Source of the DNA: Plotosus lineatus
Taxonomy: Eukaryota; Chordata; Actinopteri; Siluriformes; Plotosidae
Assembly (NCBI GenBank): GCA_024760905.1
Contig: CM045731.1
Location: forward strand, 25,205,001 to 25,269,000
Direction of reading: 5' to 3'
DNA length: 64,000 bases
The position numbers and the translations under genes were made by a program. Each line of letters opens with the position of its first letter. Within the stretch, counting starts at the first letter, position 1. The notes beneath the pieces were generated by a model. It did not search any database and had not been told where the DNA came from. It saw only the letters and a list, made by a program, of their open reading frames with translations. Positions 10,915 to 33,226 of the stretch are shown one piece after another.

Positions 10915-11200
10915 AATTGGGGTGTTAGAGCACTGTCACTCGATCCTACTAGGGTTGCAGGGAGGTTATAGCCTCTGTCAACACTGTTGAAAGGCAAGAT
11001 ACACCATAAACAGGTGTATAAACCGTTGCAGGGCCAACACACAACTATTCACACTCTCATACACTTAGGACAATCTGAAACAGCCAGTTAGCTGAATGTG
11101 CATGTTTTTGGATTGGTAGGAGGACACCAATGTACTCAGAGGAAATCCATGCATGCATGGGGAGTACATGCAAACGCCCACATGCCACCCACATTTAACC
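10915..11200 (-). mobile_element. tRNA-derived SINE (type 3), head lost
   Basis: Reverse copy carrying tail (ctccctgcaaccctagtagg) and core (catgtactccccatgcatg) of the type 3 SINE. The tRNA-like head is not recognisable. Confidence 0.55.
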
Positions 11201-11247
11201 AATTAATTTCCAGAATGTCCTGTATCATTTAAATGTAATTGCAAACA

Positions 11248-11279
<32 letters not shown>

Positions 11280-11404
11280 ACACAGTGAGCTATTTGGGGA
11301 GTACCCTACCTTTGCTCAGTATGGGTTGATATGGATATCATTCTCCCTCTGACTCTTGTAAGATTAAGTGGTTCAGCAGTGAATGAATAACTGAATCTTC
11401 TTCT

Positions 11405-13160
11405 TTTTCTGCTTTTCCTTTCAGCTGTTCCCTTCAGGGGTCATCACAGCAAATGATCTGCCTCCATCTCACCCTATCCTCTGCATCTTCTTCTCTTACA
11501 CCAACTTCCTTCATGTCCTCTTTCACCACATCCATAAATCTTCTTTTTGGTCTTCCTCTGAGCCTTCTGCCTGGAAGTTCCAACCTCAGCATCCTACTAT
11601 CAATATACTCACTATCCCTTCTCTGTACATGTCCAAACCATCTCAATCTAGCCTCTCTGGCTTTGTGTCCAAAACCTCTTACATGTGCTGTCTCTCTGAT
11701 GTACTCATTCCTGATCCTATGCATCCTCGTTACTCCCAAAGAGAACCTCAACATTTTCACCTCCAGCTCTGTCTCCTGTCTTTTCCCCAGGGCCACTGTT
11801 TCTAAACCATACAACATCGCTGGCCTCATCACCGTCTTGTAAACTTTTCCTTTCGTTCTTGCCGATACTCTCCTATCACACATCACACCGGACACTTTTC
11901 TAACACCATTCCAACCTGCCTGCACACGCTTCTTCACCTCTCTTCCACACTCTCCATTGCTCTGAGACTAAGTACTTAAAATCTTCCACCTTCTTTATCT
12001 CTGCCCCCTGTAACCTCACCGTTCCTCTTGGGTCCTTCTCATTCATGCACATGTATTCTGTCTTACTGAGGCTAACCTTCATTCCTCTCCTTTCCAGGGC
12101 ATACCTCCACCTCTCTAGATTTTCCTCCACTTTTTTCTCTGCTCTCAGTACAGATCACAATGTCATCTGAAAACGTCATAGTCCATGGAGATTCTTGTCT
12201 AACCTCGTCTGTCAGCCTGTCCATCACCATAGCACACAAGAAGGGCCTCAGAGCAGACCCTTGATGCAGTCCAACCTCCACCTTGAACGCTTCTGTCACA
12301 CCGACAGCACACCTCACCACTGTCTTACATCTCTCATACATGTCCTGCACCACTCTAACATACTTCCCTGCCACTCCAGACTTCCTCATACAATACCACA
12401 GTTCTTCTCTCGGCACCCCCACAAAGGCACAATGCAGCTCCCTCTGACCTTCTCTGTACTTCTCTATTAACATCCTCAAAGCAAACACTGCATCTGTGGT
12501 GCTCTTTCTTGGCATGAAACCAAACTGTTGTTCACAAATGTTGACCTCTGCCCTTAGTCTAGCTTCCAGTATTCTCTCCCATAGCTTCATCGTGTGGCTC
12601 ATTAACTTTATCCCTCTGTAGTTGCCACAACTCTGCACGTCTCCCTTGGTCTTAAAAATGGGCACCATCACACTTCTCCTCCATTCTTCTGACATCCTCT
12701 CAATTTCTAAGACCTTGTTGAATGTTCTTGTCAGAAAATCTACTGCTACTGTACCTCCCCTAGACACTTCCATACCTCCATCGGTATGTCATCAGGACCA
12801 ACTGCCTTTCCACTCTTCATCCTCTTCAATGCCCTCCTCACTTCACCCTTACTAATCTTTGCTGCTTCCTGGTCCTCAACGGTCACCTCTTCGACTCTTT
12901 TTTCTCTCTCATTTTCCTCATTCATCAGCTCTTCAAAATACTCTTTCCATCTTCCCAGCACACTTCTGTCATCAGTCAACACGTTTCCCACTCTGTCCTT
13001 AATCACTCTAACTTGGTGCACATCCTTCCCATCTTTATTTCTCTGTTGTGCCAAACTGTATAAATAATTTTCTCCCTCTTTACTGTCCAACCTATCATAC
13101 AAGTCATCATACGCCCTCTGTTTGGCCTTTGACACCGCTACCTTCACCTTACCTTCGTCT
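11405..13160 (-). mobile_element. RTE-type LINE, 3' 1.75 kb, several frameshifts
   Basis: Minus-strand copy with intact 3' end (cgaaaggaaaa-type tail degraded to gctgaaaggaaaagcag). From 5' to 3' it encodes a linker (SKAKQRAYDDLYDRL), RT blocks (GKAVGPDDIPMEVWK; CEQQFGFMPRKSTTDAVFAL; VGLHQGSALRPFLC), a catalytic block with FSDDIVIC, and the C-terminal thumb (HVQRRDSEYIDSRM). Internal deletions include the usual DLEKAYDR motif, of which VGVPREE remains. The endonuclease is absent. Confidence 0.9.
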
Positions 13161-13169
13161 TTATGGTTT

Positions 13170-14226
13170 CTAAATTTTTTCAAAGGATATATTTTTAAAA
13201 TAGTCTTCATAATAGGATGGTGTGTATAATATAAAAGTCCCACTTTAACAAACCAATGAATTTTACCAGTTGAACGTTACTTTTGTTCCGTCCTCTACAG
13301 TAACGTTCACAACAAGTCCACTTCATCAAAGTCATCATCATCATATAGAAATTCATCCCATTCTGCAAATAATTGTTTGTCAGATATTCTTTATTGACGT
13401 GCTGAATCAGAATACACATGAACAGTCACTGGACCTAAAAAAAAATCAACACTGCATACATTTAATACTGCAAACCATTGTTTACATTAAATCTGTCCTC
13501 AAAGCCCACAGATCACTCCCATCATTCTGTGCTATTTCATACTTTATAATGAACCCTGTATCTAAAACAAACAACTCTGCGTATGTGCTTGATGCTTGAT
13601 GTCAGCATGGTGTCGGGCTAGTCATGGATTGTCTGTATTAGTTCCAGGTAAATTTTCTTTTGTTATGTCTGTCCTTCAAAGATAATTGCAACAAGTAATG
13701 TTCACAGTTGTTATTAATTCAAATTGATTAGCTTTAAGTTGTTTTTAGGGAAAACTTCATTTTGAATGAAGACAACACTAATATAGAAATAAAATGTAAT
13801 TTTTTCTGCTTGGTGCAAGTGTATGGGACTTTTTGGGCCCACATTCTGTGGAATGTGTCTTCCGGGTGTACCCAGCCTTCCACCAGTGTTAGCTGAGATA
13901 GGCTCCAATCTCCTTGCAACCCTAGTAGGATTATACAGTTTGACAAATAAGTGAAGTAATATCACAGAGATTTTCAAAAAATAAATAAAGTAAAATGGCA
14001 TAATCAAGTTATAATTTAAAAAAATAATAAATACAATTTGGTTGTAATCCCATTATGGTTAAAAGCAGCCTTCAAGAGCCTAAATTTGGTTTGTCCATCC
14101 TGGGAACATACAAGAACATATACACGTTTACCCAGACTGGTATATTTACTGTCTAAAACACTACACAGAATGGCGCTGTTTATACAGAGGTGTGTAGAGA
14201 AGTAAAATAGCAAACAAAGTTTACAT
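13170..14226. other. No gene found; short SINE-tail traces
   Basis: No convincing coding region. There is a small stem-loop at 13265-13316 (gttgaacgttac facing gtaacgttcacaac). A piece of SINE tail (ctccttgcaaccctagtagg, reversed context) lies near 13.85-13.95 kb. Confidence 0.5.
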
Positions 14227-14554
14227 TCTTCTCTTTTCGGCTTTTTCCTGTTCTCGAGAGCCGCCACAGCGAATCATCTGATTTGGCATGGGTTTTTACG
14301 TCGGATGCCCTTTTTGTCACAACCCTTTTAGCAAGGGACAGACACACACTGACGGCTTTGCAGCTACTCTTTACGAAAGTCAGCAATGGTTCTTTTACAT
14401 GAACCTCTCACCATAGACAGTGAGAGACATGGCCTGCCTTTGATAACCCAGTTAGTTGCACTGGGGGGACAATGACAACCCTGTGGGGACTCGAACCTCC
14501 AACCTTAGGACCAGCGATCCTGTGCCTTATCCACTAGACCACCACTGCCCAGAC
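14227..14554 (-). mobile_element. tRNA-derived SINE (type 1A), perfect 14-bp target duplication
   Basis: Same structure as the copy at 7.6 kb. The head (gtggtctagtggataaggc, B box ggaggttcgagtccc) is at the high-coordinate end and the RTE-like 3' end is near 14.23-14.28 kb. Flanks aacaaagtttacat (14213-14226 and 14555-14568) are identical. Confidence 0.9.
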
Positions 14555-15199
14555 AACAAAGTTTACATGTCATCGAAAAATCAACCTTCATTTCTCTTAA
14601 ACATTAATTACGTACTGTATTAGTAATTTAATAGTTCCGATATATATACAGCCATCTCAATAAATTAAATAGTAGTAGGCAATTTGATAAGAGTAACAGG
14701 CAGGCAATTATGCGTAAGCAGAGCGATGGCGGCGCAAGGATTCTGAAAAAAACAACAACTTTTTCTTCATGTTAATATAAAACAACAATGTGTTGCATTG
14801 ATTTAAACGATTGCAGAGACGATTAAATTACAATTCTGCCTGCAACAAAAACATTTAGATTAAAAAAGAAAATCTCCAGCCTCCCCGCGACCCTAATTAG
14901 GATTAAGCGGTTCGGAAAATGAATGAATGTGTTCAAGCCCTTCTTGTATTTTTATAAAGAAAAAGAATATCTATCCCACGGCTGTAGCCAGATGTGTTAA
15001 TGGGTTGGGTATCTACCTCACCATCAGGCCCTTCGTGGGATCTTCTTTTCTTTATTCTTTATATTAATGTTGTTTTGTCATAGTTTTAATTTACAAAAAT
15101 GACAACACAGAAAAGTATATGAAGATTCATTTTAAGAAGGAGCCTGCTCAACATTCTTTTAAATAATATTAATGCTTAATGCTGCACTGACCGACCCAT

Positions 15200-15510
15200 T
15201 CTCAGAGTGGATACTGAACCACACCCAGTCTTTTATTTTATCACTGAGAGGACAGTAATTTAACTCGGAGATTGCCGTGTATAAACAAATCTCATCCACT
15301 GTCTCTTACTTCAGATGTGATTTCCGTTCCAGGATTACAAACCCTGGCGGCAGAAAAAAAGATCTCTCTCGGTGTGGGCGGGGTTATTTCGTGTGTTCTT
15401 GTGTTCTTGTGGACACACACACAAAATCACCCCGCCCACACAAAATAAATATCCGCACACACCCGTGACTCTTAATTTTCATCTCTGTAATTTTCCACCC
15501 TAAAAGAGCA
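15200..15510 (+). repeat. Inverted-duplicate segment, copy 1
   Basis: About 310 bp similar to the reverse complement of 19130-19460. Shared landmarks include acacccagtcttttatttta, gtgtataaacaaatctcat, cactgtctcttacttca and gtgatttccgttcc. It also contains the arms of a foldback: gtgtgggcgggg and ccccgcccacac about 50 bp apart. Origin unknown. Confidence 0.75.
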
Positions 15511-15559
15511 TTGGAAGGGACCCAACATCATTCAGGTAAAAAAAAAAAACAGAACAAAC

Positions 15560-15708
15560 AAAAAACCTAGATTGGACATTACTGTTTCAATAATGAAGTG
15601 GAGCCATCTTGGTGAGATCACATTACTGTTTAAGACTTAAAGCAAGGTGATCTCACCAAGATGGCGCCACTTCAGAATTGAAATAGTAATGTCCAATCTA
15701 GGTTTTTT
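15560..15708. mobile_element. Palindromic MITE-like foldback, about 149 bp
   Basis: Two roughly 60-bp arms face each other around a 25-bp loop. The left arm begins aacctagattggacattact and ends ccatcttggtgagatcac; the right arm begins gtgatctcaccaagatggcg and ends gtccaatctaggtt. Only a few mismatches separate the arms. A-rich (left) and T-rich (right) edges prevent a certain call of the target duplication. No coding capacity. Confidence 0.8.
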
Positions 15709-15719
15709 TCTCTTCTTTT

Positions 15720-15850
15720 GATGATCAGTGATTGGTGGAAACAGGTAGAAGGTGTGGCTATTGTTTGGTTGAAGTGAAAACCTGCACCCACACTGAAAAG
15801 CCATGGAGCCGCACCAGAAAGGTGAAAGAGCCGCGGGTCGCCGACCCTTG
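15720..15850. mobile_element. hAT-like terminal fragment
   Basis: Ends with gagccgcgggtcgccgaccc, which resembles the terminal repeat of Charlie-type hAT elements. No partner terminus was found nearby, so the call is tentative. Confidence 0.35.
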
Positions 15851-16372
15851 GTATAAATCTACATGTACATTTGATCTATAAATCAGAAGTTAGAGAATGC
15901 AAAATATGTGCATCATTATATCTTTCATTCATATTATTTACATCTTTATGTGATATTCAACTGTCATGTAGTTGTGTGTAGTTTGGCCGTAAGCCGTGCG
16001 AGGGCGCTGTGTCGCGAAGACGTAAACAGTGCAGCTTTGCTACAGCCAGACAAATCAAGCAAGCGGAATTTGTTGAAAGCATGAGATTGATGAAGAATGA
16101 TGGAGAATGATTCATACAGGATTAATCATGGATCAAAGTTGCCGTTATTGTGAACATTTAAATAGTATTTTCTACTGACGTTGCATAAATATTTGTAAGA
16201 ACATGATTTTGAATAAAGGATTTATATATCGCCAAAAAGTTCGCCATGACAACTTTTTTTGTAGTCAGACAAAGATACTTTCCGTCATTGGGCCGGTGAT
16301 ATGGTAAAGATGGTTTTCTATAGATCAGAGGGCGGGCCCTGGTAGGCTCTCTCTGTTAACAATCACAATTGT

Positions 16373-16460
16373 TTATAATTGACCTTGTGTTAGTTGTGTA
16401 CGTTGTATTTTAGGTCTCTTGCTGAAAAAGTCCTTGATATTTCCTCGCCGCTTAGACATC
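16373..16460 (-). pseudogene. Possible hAT/ZMYM-type transposase N-terminus fragment
   Basis: On the minus strand a start codon opens MSKRRGNIKDFFSKRPKIQR. Short basic N-termini with an FF motif of this kind are common at the start of hAT-related (ZMYM1-like) transposases. Only about 28 residues remain, so the assignment rests on motif resemblance alone. Confidence 0.3.
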
Positions 16461-16823
16461 GTAACGAACGTGTACAGTTGTTTATAAATAAGCTTATTTT
16501 GAATCCGACATTTGTTGAAACTAAGAAATGCACAGAAATGCAAATCGAGTCTCGAAAACAAAACCGGGTCATCCAGGCCTACTAAGTACACAAGCGCTGA
16601 GCAGCCATGTACGTTGTTCTCAGTCTAAAACCACAATTATAATCACTTATCTCAAGTTACCTGTTAATATGAATATGAATAAAACCGTACAATCCTAAAA
16701 AAAAAAAAAAAAAATTGTCAAATTTATTTTTTAAAAAACGTTTCAGAGTAGACGGCAGCAGGGTGATTCTAGGCCGCAAAGTTGCCGGTTGCCGTCAGCT
16801 AATGAGTGTGCTGTGTATGTATG

Positions 16824-16826
<3 letters not shown>

Positions 16827-16860
<34 letters not shown>

Positions 16861-16900
16861 GTGGCAACCCCTGAAGGGAAAAGCCAAAAGGAAAAGAAGA

Positions 16901-16959
<59 letters not shown>
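16827..16959. repeat. (AT)n tracts around an orphan RTE 3' end
   Basis: Two AT tracts are separated by about 45 bp reading ggcaacccctgaagggaaaa, gccaaaaggaaaagaagaag. This is the 3'-terminal stretch of the RTE LINE or of the SINE that shares its tail, with nothing upstream: a severely 5'-truncated insertion. Confidence 0.7.
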
Positions 16960-16960
<1 letters not shown>

Positions 16961-17339
16961 CTCACATTTTAATATTTAATTAGAGTCTGTACATTGTTTA
17001 ATGCCCTGCGATGATCAAGAGAGCTGTCCAGAGTGTACCCTTGCCCAGATTCGGCTGAGATGGGTGCCAGTCTCCTCGTGAACCTAATTAGGATTAAGCG
17101 GTTCACAAAAAAAAGAATGAATGAACATTGTTTAACCAGTGCCATGTTAGAAATTGCTATTCATTAAGTTAATAAGTAATTGTACAGTGCCAATGTTTAT
17201 AATCTTTTAAAACTGATTTGAAATGAAGTAATAGAGATTGAGGACTTTCAGAAATAATTTATAGGGCTGAACAAAATTATGGCTTTAACCTATCATAAAT
17301 CTTTTTAACTGGCAAAGTCCATAAATCACGACAAATCCT

Positions 17340-28235
<10,896 letters not shown>

Positions 28236-28241
28236 TTTCCT

Positions 28242-28245
<4 letters not shown>

Positions 28246-28291
<46 letters not shown>
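28246..28291. repeat. (GA)n microsatellite next to the finTRIM start
   Basis: About 22 GA units, 10 bp upstream of the start codon, so probably in the 5' untranslated region. A second GA-rich stretch lies near 28.36-28.40 kb. Confidence 0.95.
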
Positions 28292-28294
<3 letters not shown>

Positions 28295-28361
28295 AGTTTG
28301 GTTTCGTTTCCTCTGAAATAATAAGTGGCTCCCTTTTCTCTATCTCTGTGTGTGTGTGTGT

Positions 28362-28395
<34 letters not shown>

Positions 28396-28529
28396 TACTG
28401 AGCAAAGGAGAGTAAAGGGGAAGCTTGCCACACATTTTTCAACCATTAAGTGTAACAGGAGATTACTTGCAATCTGACTGAATGTTTTGAATTTCTCAGT
28501 TTAGAGATGAGAGAGAGAGAGAGAGATTT

Positions 28530-28706
28530 CCTTTCGGCCTTTTCCTTTTATCAGGGGTCGCCACAGCGAATGATTCGCACGTATGATTTGGCAGAGGTTT
28601 TTACGTCGGATGCCCTTCCTGACACAAGCCTTTAGCAAGGGACAGAAACACACTGACGGCTTTGCAGCCTTCTCTTTACGAAAGTCAGCAATGGTTCTTT
28701 TACATT
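28530..28706 (-). mobile_element. Type 1A SINE, 3' part only
   Basis: Contains cctttcggccttttcctttt, gtttttacgtcggatgccct and gctttgcagccttctcttta in reverse context. The tRNA-like head is missing at the 28.71-kb side. Confidence 0.75.
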
Positions 28707-28927
28707 GATTTTTATTTCACAATCTTTTTTCCTTTTTATATGAAAGCAGTATCACTTTCGATTCCCTGCTGGTAGCTTTTTCACGTGAGCCATGACGAGC
28801 ATTCAGAGGGTGAGTTGCACCATCCTGAAGAGTTTGAAAAAAAGATGGAGTTAGTTTTCTGCGTTGCAAATGACGAAAAGGAGCAGCAGCCTGAAACAGA
28901 AACAAAATTTGCTTTCTACAACCCTAG

Positions 28928-29262
28928 CAATGGTGGCGCAGTGGTCAACATGCCTGCCTCACAACAAGCAGGTCCTGGGTTCAATTCCCCTAGGTTCAAT
29001 TCCCCTAGGTTCAATTCCTGGTCGTGGGCCTCTCGATGAGGAGTTTGCATGTTCTTGTGTGGCTTTCCTCTGGGTACTCTGGTTTCCTCCCAAAGTCCAA
29101 AAAGATGTACAGTAGGCCAATTGGCTGTTCTAAATTGCCCCTAGGAGTGAGGGTGAAGAGGTTTGTGCATGTTAGTCTTGCAGTGGCCTGCCAAGCTACA
29201 GTCAGCTGAGATAGGCACTAGCCTCCATGTGACCCTAATTAGAATTAAGCACCATAGCAAAT
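28928..29262 (+). mobile_element. Type 3 SINE with triplicated B box
   Basis: Head ggtggcgcagtggtcaacat, then the 15-bp unit ggttcaattccccta occurs as two full units and a third partial one at about 28979-29019. The unit is the RNA polymerase III B box, so the internal promoter is locally amplified. Core ggtttcctcccaaagtcc and tail tgaccctaattagaattaag follow. Confidence 0.8.
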
Positions 29263-29769
29263 GGATGAATAAAAAATCAAAAAGACTTTCAGAGACATGG
29301 TTGCTTTTTCCATCTCGGTTACTGCAGCCACGTTTACCATAAGTTCTTGAGACGGGCTTGTCTTGTTCTGCTTGTGTCAGGGAATGTATAGAATTTGGGT
29401 TATTGCCTTTTCTTTGGGCTATGAGATGCTTTCTTCTAGCCTGATTTACATTACGATGAAAGGCATACCCACCATCTTTCAGGATCTTAAACATGGACGA
29501 AGACTGGAAAAGATGGATCTCTGGACACTGCACTGGAAGCTGGTCAGCGTATCTGGTAGTGCTCTTTTCGTACTTTAAACAAGTGATTGAGTTCTTGAGC
29601 CAGTAAGTCAAAAAAGTCCACAAATGCTATATAATAAACGACTTATTAACTCGTTAGTTCTATCAATGCATGAAGCGCCACACGTCACCCACCCTTGATG
29701 CACTGACCTGGTTGTCACATCCTCAAAACATCAAAAACACAGTCTGTAATTTTGCTGTATTTACCTGAT

Positions 29770-30215
29770 GCTAGGTACCCCTTCTTGAACCACCACCTTA
29801 TTGTAGTGGAGGGGTTTCCCTGTTCGAATGGTCCTAGGAGCTACGTTGTCAGGGGCATAATGCCCCTTGTAGTGTCACCCAAGGCAAACAGGACCTAGGT
29901 GAAAGTTTAGACTTAGTACGATTCAGAAGACCTGCATGAGCAATATTATTTCAAAGCTATAGTTTCCCTTGCCTGGATTCAGGTAATCGGAGCCCTCTCC
30001 CTGGAGTCATGCCTGGGGGAGGGGCTCGAAGGCGGGCGCTGGTAGTCAGGTTTCTGCCCATGGAACTCAGCCGGGCCCAGTCCGAAGAGGAGACATTGGG
30101 TCAACCCTACCATGGAAACGTTACCTGTGAGGGGGCTATAGGGGTCAGGTGCAGTCTGAGTTGGGTGGCAGCCGAAGGTGTGGGTTCTGCCTGACCGATC
30201 ATCGGCTACTGAATC
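29770..30215 (+). mobile_element. Rex3-like LINE, 5' fragment
   Basis: Matches in reverse the 5' part of the Rex3-like copy at 34.6-36.3 kb: shared aaccaccaccttattgtagt region, cctaggagctacgttgtc, gcccatggaactcagc and ggggctataggggtcaggtg. The copy stops before the endonuclease. A 5' fragment without 3' end is unusual for LINEs, which usually lose 5' sequence. Confidence 0.7.
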
Positions 30216-30299
30216 AGGCTTTTTGAAAGTTAATAAGTAGTATATATTTGCTATTTGTAATGTGTTATTATAATTTAAAACTGGTTATCTCATAAAACA

Positions 30300-30498
30300 A
30301 TGTGGCACAGTGGCTTAGTGGTCGGCATGTTCAAATCACAGTGAGAAGGTCTGGGGATCGATTCCCGGGCTTAATTTTTTTCTGTTTGTAGTTTTCTCGT
30401 TCTATCTGTACTGGTGTGGCTTTCCTCCAGGAAGTCCAGTTTCCTTCCACAGTTCAAACACTTGCACACATTAGGCAAAGTATCTGTATTAAATTGAC

Positions 30499-30586
<88 letters not shown>

Positions 30587-30655
30587 GTTATAGTGTTTGT
30601 TTCCCTGCAATGGTCTGGGACCAACTACCCACAACCCTAGAAGAACTAAATGGCT
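30300..30655 (+). mobile_element. Type 3 SINE expanded by a (TG)n tract
   Basis: Head tgtggcacagtggcttagtg, B box ggggatcgattcccggg, core ctttcctccaggaagtcc. In the part where other copies read gtgtgtctg, a TG tract of about 41 units (30502-30584) has expanded. The tail is short. Confidence 0.7.
30502..30584. repeat. (TG)n microsatellite, about 41 units
   Basis: Arises inside the SINE where the consensus has a few GT units. Confidence 0.95.
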
Positions 30656-30811
30656 CAGCAAATAAGAGCGAGAGAGAGAGAGAGAGAGAGAGAGATTCGG
30701 GAAACTCATACAACACAAATGGCTTTTAATTGGTTATTAAGTTTATTTTGTTACCAAACATGTAGTCATGAATTTACTTTATTGATTATTAAAATTCATG
30801 TTAAAAACAAA

Positions 30812-31165
30812 GGGCAGTGGTGGCCTAGTGGTAAAGGTGCTGGATCACTGATCCTAAGGTTGGGGTTTCAAGCCCCACTCTCCACGGGTTGTCACTGCCC
30901 CCCCCCCCCCCACCCCACCCACCCCAAGTGTGCAGCTAACTTGATTATCAAAGGCCGGCCATGGCCCTCACTGTCTATGGTGAGAGGCTGTAAAAGAAGC
31001 ATGGCTGAGTTTCGTCAAGAGTAGCTGCATAGCCGTCAGTGTGTTTCCGCCCTGTGATGGCCTGGCAAGCCATCCATGGTGTACTCTGCCCTCACCCGGA
31101 GTTGGCTGGGATGGGTGCCAGCCTCCCTGCAACCCTAATTAGGATAAAGCGGTTACAGAAAATCA
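30812..31165 (+). mobile_element. tRNA-derived SINE (type 1B)
   Basis: Head gggcagtggtggcctagtgg and B box gttggggtttcaagcccc, body ctcactgtctatggtgagag, B-type tail (gatggcctggcaagccatcc to ctccctgcaaccctaattag, gataaagcggttacagaaaa). A C-rich run interrupts the body. Confidence 0.85.
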
Positions 31166-31396
31166 ACGATGTGAAAAGCATTTCACAAGGTTAGGTTATC
31201 ATACTCCACTTCACAGCCCGTTTAATAAAGACCGCAGAACCAAGCATTCTATATGATCTTCATTTCATCTAAATCACTAAATGTGTAAGAAACGCCAACA
31301 GCATCACTGGCAGGGAAAATAGCATGTTCTTTGGTCAAAGCACACATTAAATACAAACATTTTCATTAATGTTAATGCTCATTATGGAAACGTGCA

Positions 31397-31402
31397 TTTA
31401 TT
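31397..31402 (-). promoter_or_regulatory. Candidate poly(A) signal of the finTRIM gene at 31.4-38.0 kb
   Basis: AATAAA on the minus strand about 50 nt after the stop codon. Position and motif fit; there is no transcript evidence. Confidence 0.45.
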
Positions 31403-31447
31403 CAGAACTGTGGTGATTTAATCTGAGCATGATATGGTACACACTTT

Positions 31448-31998
31448 TCAATTTGGATCACACAACCTCACGGTTGATGCTGATTCACACCGAACATCCC
31501 AGTAGAGCCAGAACCCCGCATATAGAGGCTGAGTGAATGTGGTGTGGACTCTGTGGAGGAGTTTCATCGTGTCAGAGACACTGTAGAAGGACAGAGTTCC
31601 TGAGCTGTGATCCACATACACTCCTATTCTGGAGGAAGATGGAACTTTGAGGCTAGTCTTGATGTTGCTGTGATAGAAATAGAGAGAAGTAGACGAAGAA
31701 CACTGAAGACTCCAGGACTGATCAGTGAATCCAAACCAACACTCTTTACCCCATTGTTTCCTGTTGATGTCTTTATATGCGACTGAGATTTCCACCCATC
31801 TCTCACTGCTCCACTCCACCTCCCAGTAACTGCGTCCATACACACTCTGTTTACTCAACACCTGACTATAGCAGTTAAATCTCTCTGGATGATAAGAGTA
31901 CGGCTGCTCTCTCAGGCTGTACGTTGCCACTCTGTTATTCTCAGACAGAATAAGGTTATAATTTACTGTGTTGGGATCCAGAGTCAGATCACAGAAAT
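31448..31998 (-). CDS. finTRIM (31.4-38.0 kb) exon 6: PRY/SPRY
   Basis: FCDLTLDPNTVNYNLILSEN, then YHPERFNCYSQVL, GRSYWEVEWSSERWVEISVA, KECWFGFTDQSWSLQC, RIGVYVDHSSGTLSFYSVSD and a normal end TVRLCDPN before the stop. Acceptor cctgtgtttag. All B30.2 blocks are present. Confidence 0.9.
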
Positions 31999-32067
31999 CT
32001 AAACACAGGAAAAATGTCAATATGTTAGATTTTCAACATAATACACAAACTATATATATATATATAT

Positions 32068-32128
<61 letters not shown>

Positions 32129-32549
32129 ATTTCAGAAAGTCGTCTCTGCTCTTTGGCTCTGAGATTAAAATCTGATTGTCTTCAACTGTGGAGACAGAAA
32201 TAAAATTGTTTGATTGCAACAGCCATAAAATCATCATTTGTATGAACAGCATTGCTTCTCGATTAGTGGGATGGTATGGGGGGGCACGTATGACCCTGGC
32301 AAACATGCTTTTCTGGAATTGTGTCTGAGAATTACGTGTAATTGCACCTCCACTCCAGTAGTTGGCAGTGTCGCTCTCATTGTTTCGCCATGGTGAAATG
32401 GTTTTTCGCAGGAGCAAAGGATCTGAAGTGCAGTAAACAACCCCTCAAGAAACAACAAGGAAAAATTTCTAACAAGCACGAAGAGAAAGGTGCAGCGAGA
32501 CGGAGATATTAATATATAAATAAGTTGAATGAGTTTAAATATAAATAAG

Positions 32550-32637
<88 letters not shown>

Positions 32638-33171
32638 TTTTTAATTATTTTTTTATTTCAGGCACATTGGTACACTTTAAATCTTTTCTGTTACAGATTA
32701 AAAAACAATGTTAATGAAGTATTTCTTTTTTGTAAGTTGAACTATATTTCTTTCTTTTTTATTTTTAATGTTACTAAAGATACATTGTTATGCAGAGGTG
32801 TACTAACAATAATTTTATTGGTAAACAATACTATTTATAGTCACTTGCGGGGCGGTGGGGGGCGTGAAATGTTTTTTTTTTCTTCCGGGGGGGCACAGAA
32901 AGTAATTGAGAAGCACTGGTCTACAGAAATGCGTCTTGATTCTGAAACAGCTCCTCTTACCATGTTGAGGGATTCTGATGAATCCCTCAAATCTCTTTCT
33001 GAGGTCAGAGAGACAGTTCCTCACTCCATCGAATGAGAGATGTTTATTGACGGTGATGATGGGTGAATCCTCATGTACAGAAGAGAAACTGAGACTGAGA
33101 GACTGGGAACTCTACAGAAACATAAACGTGAACGAATGTTTTATGTCTTGAACAGCTGGTTCTGTTGATCA

Positions 33172-33226
<55 letters not shown>

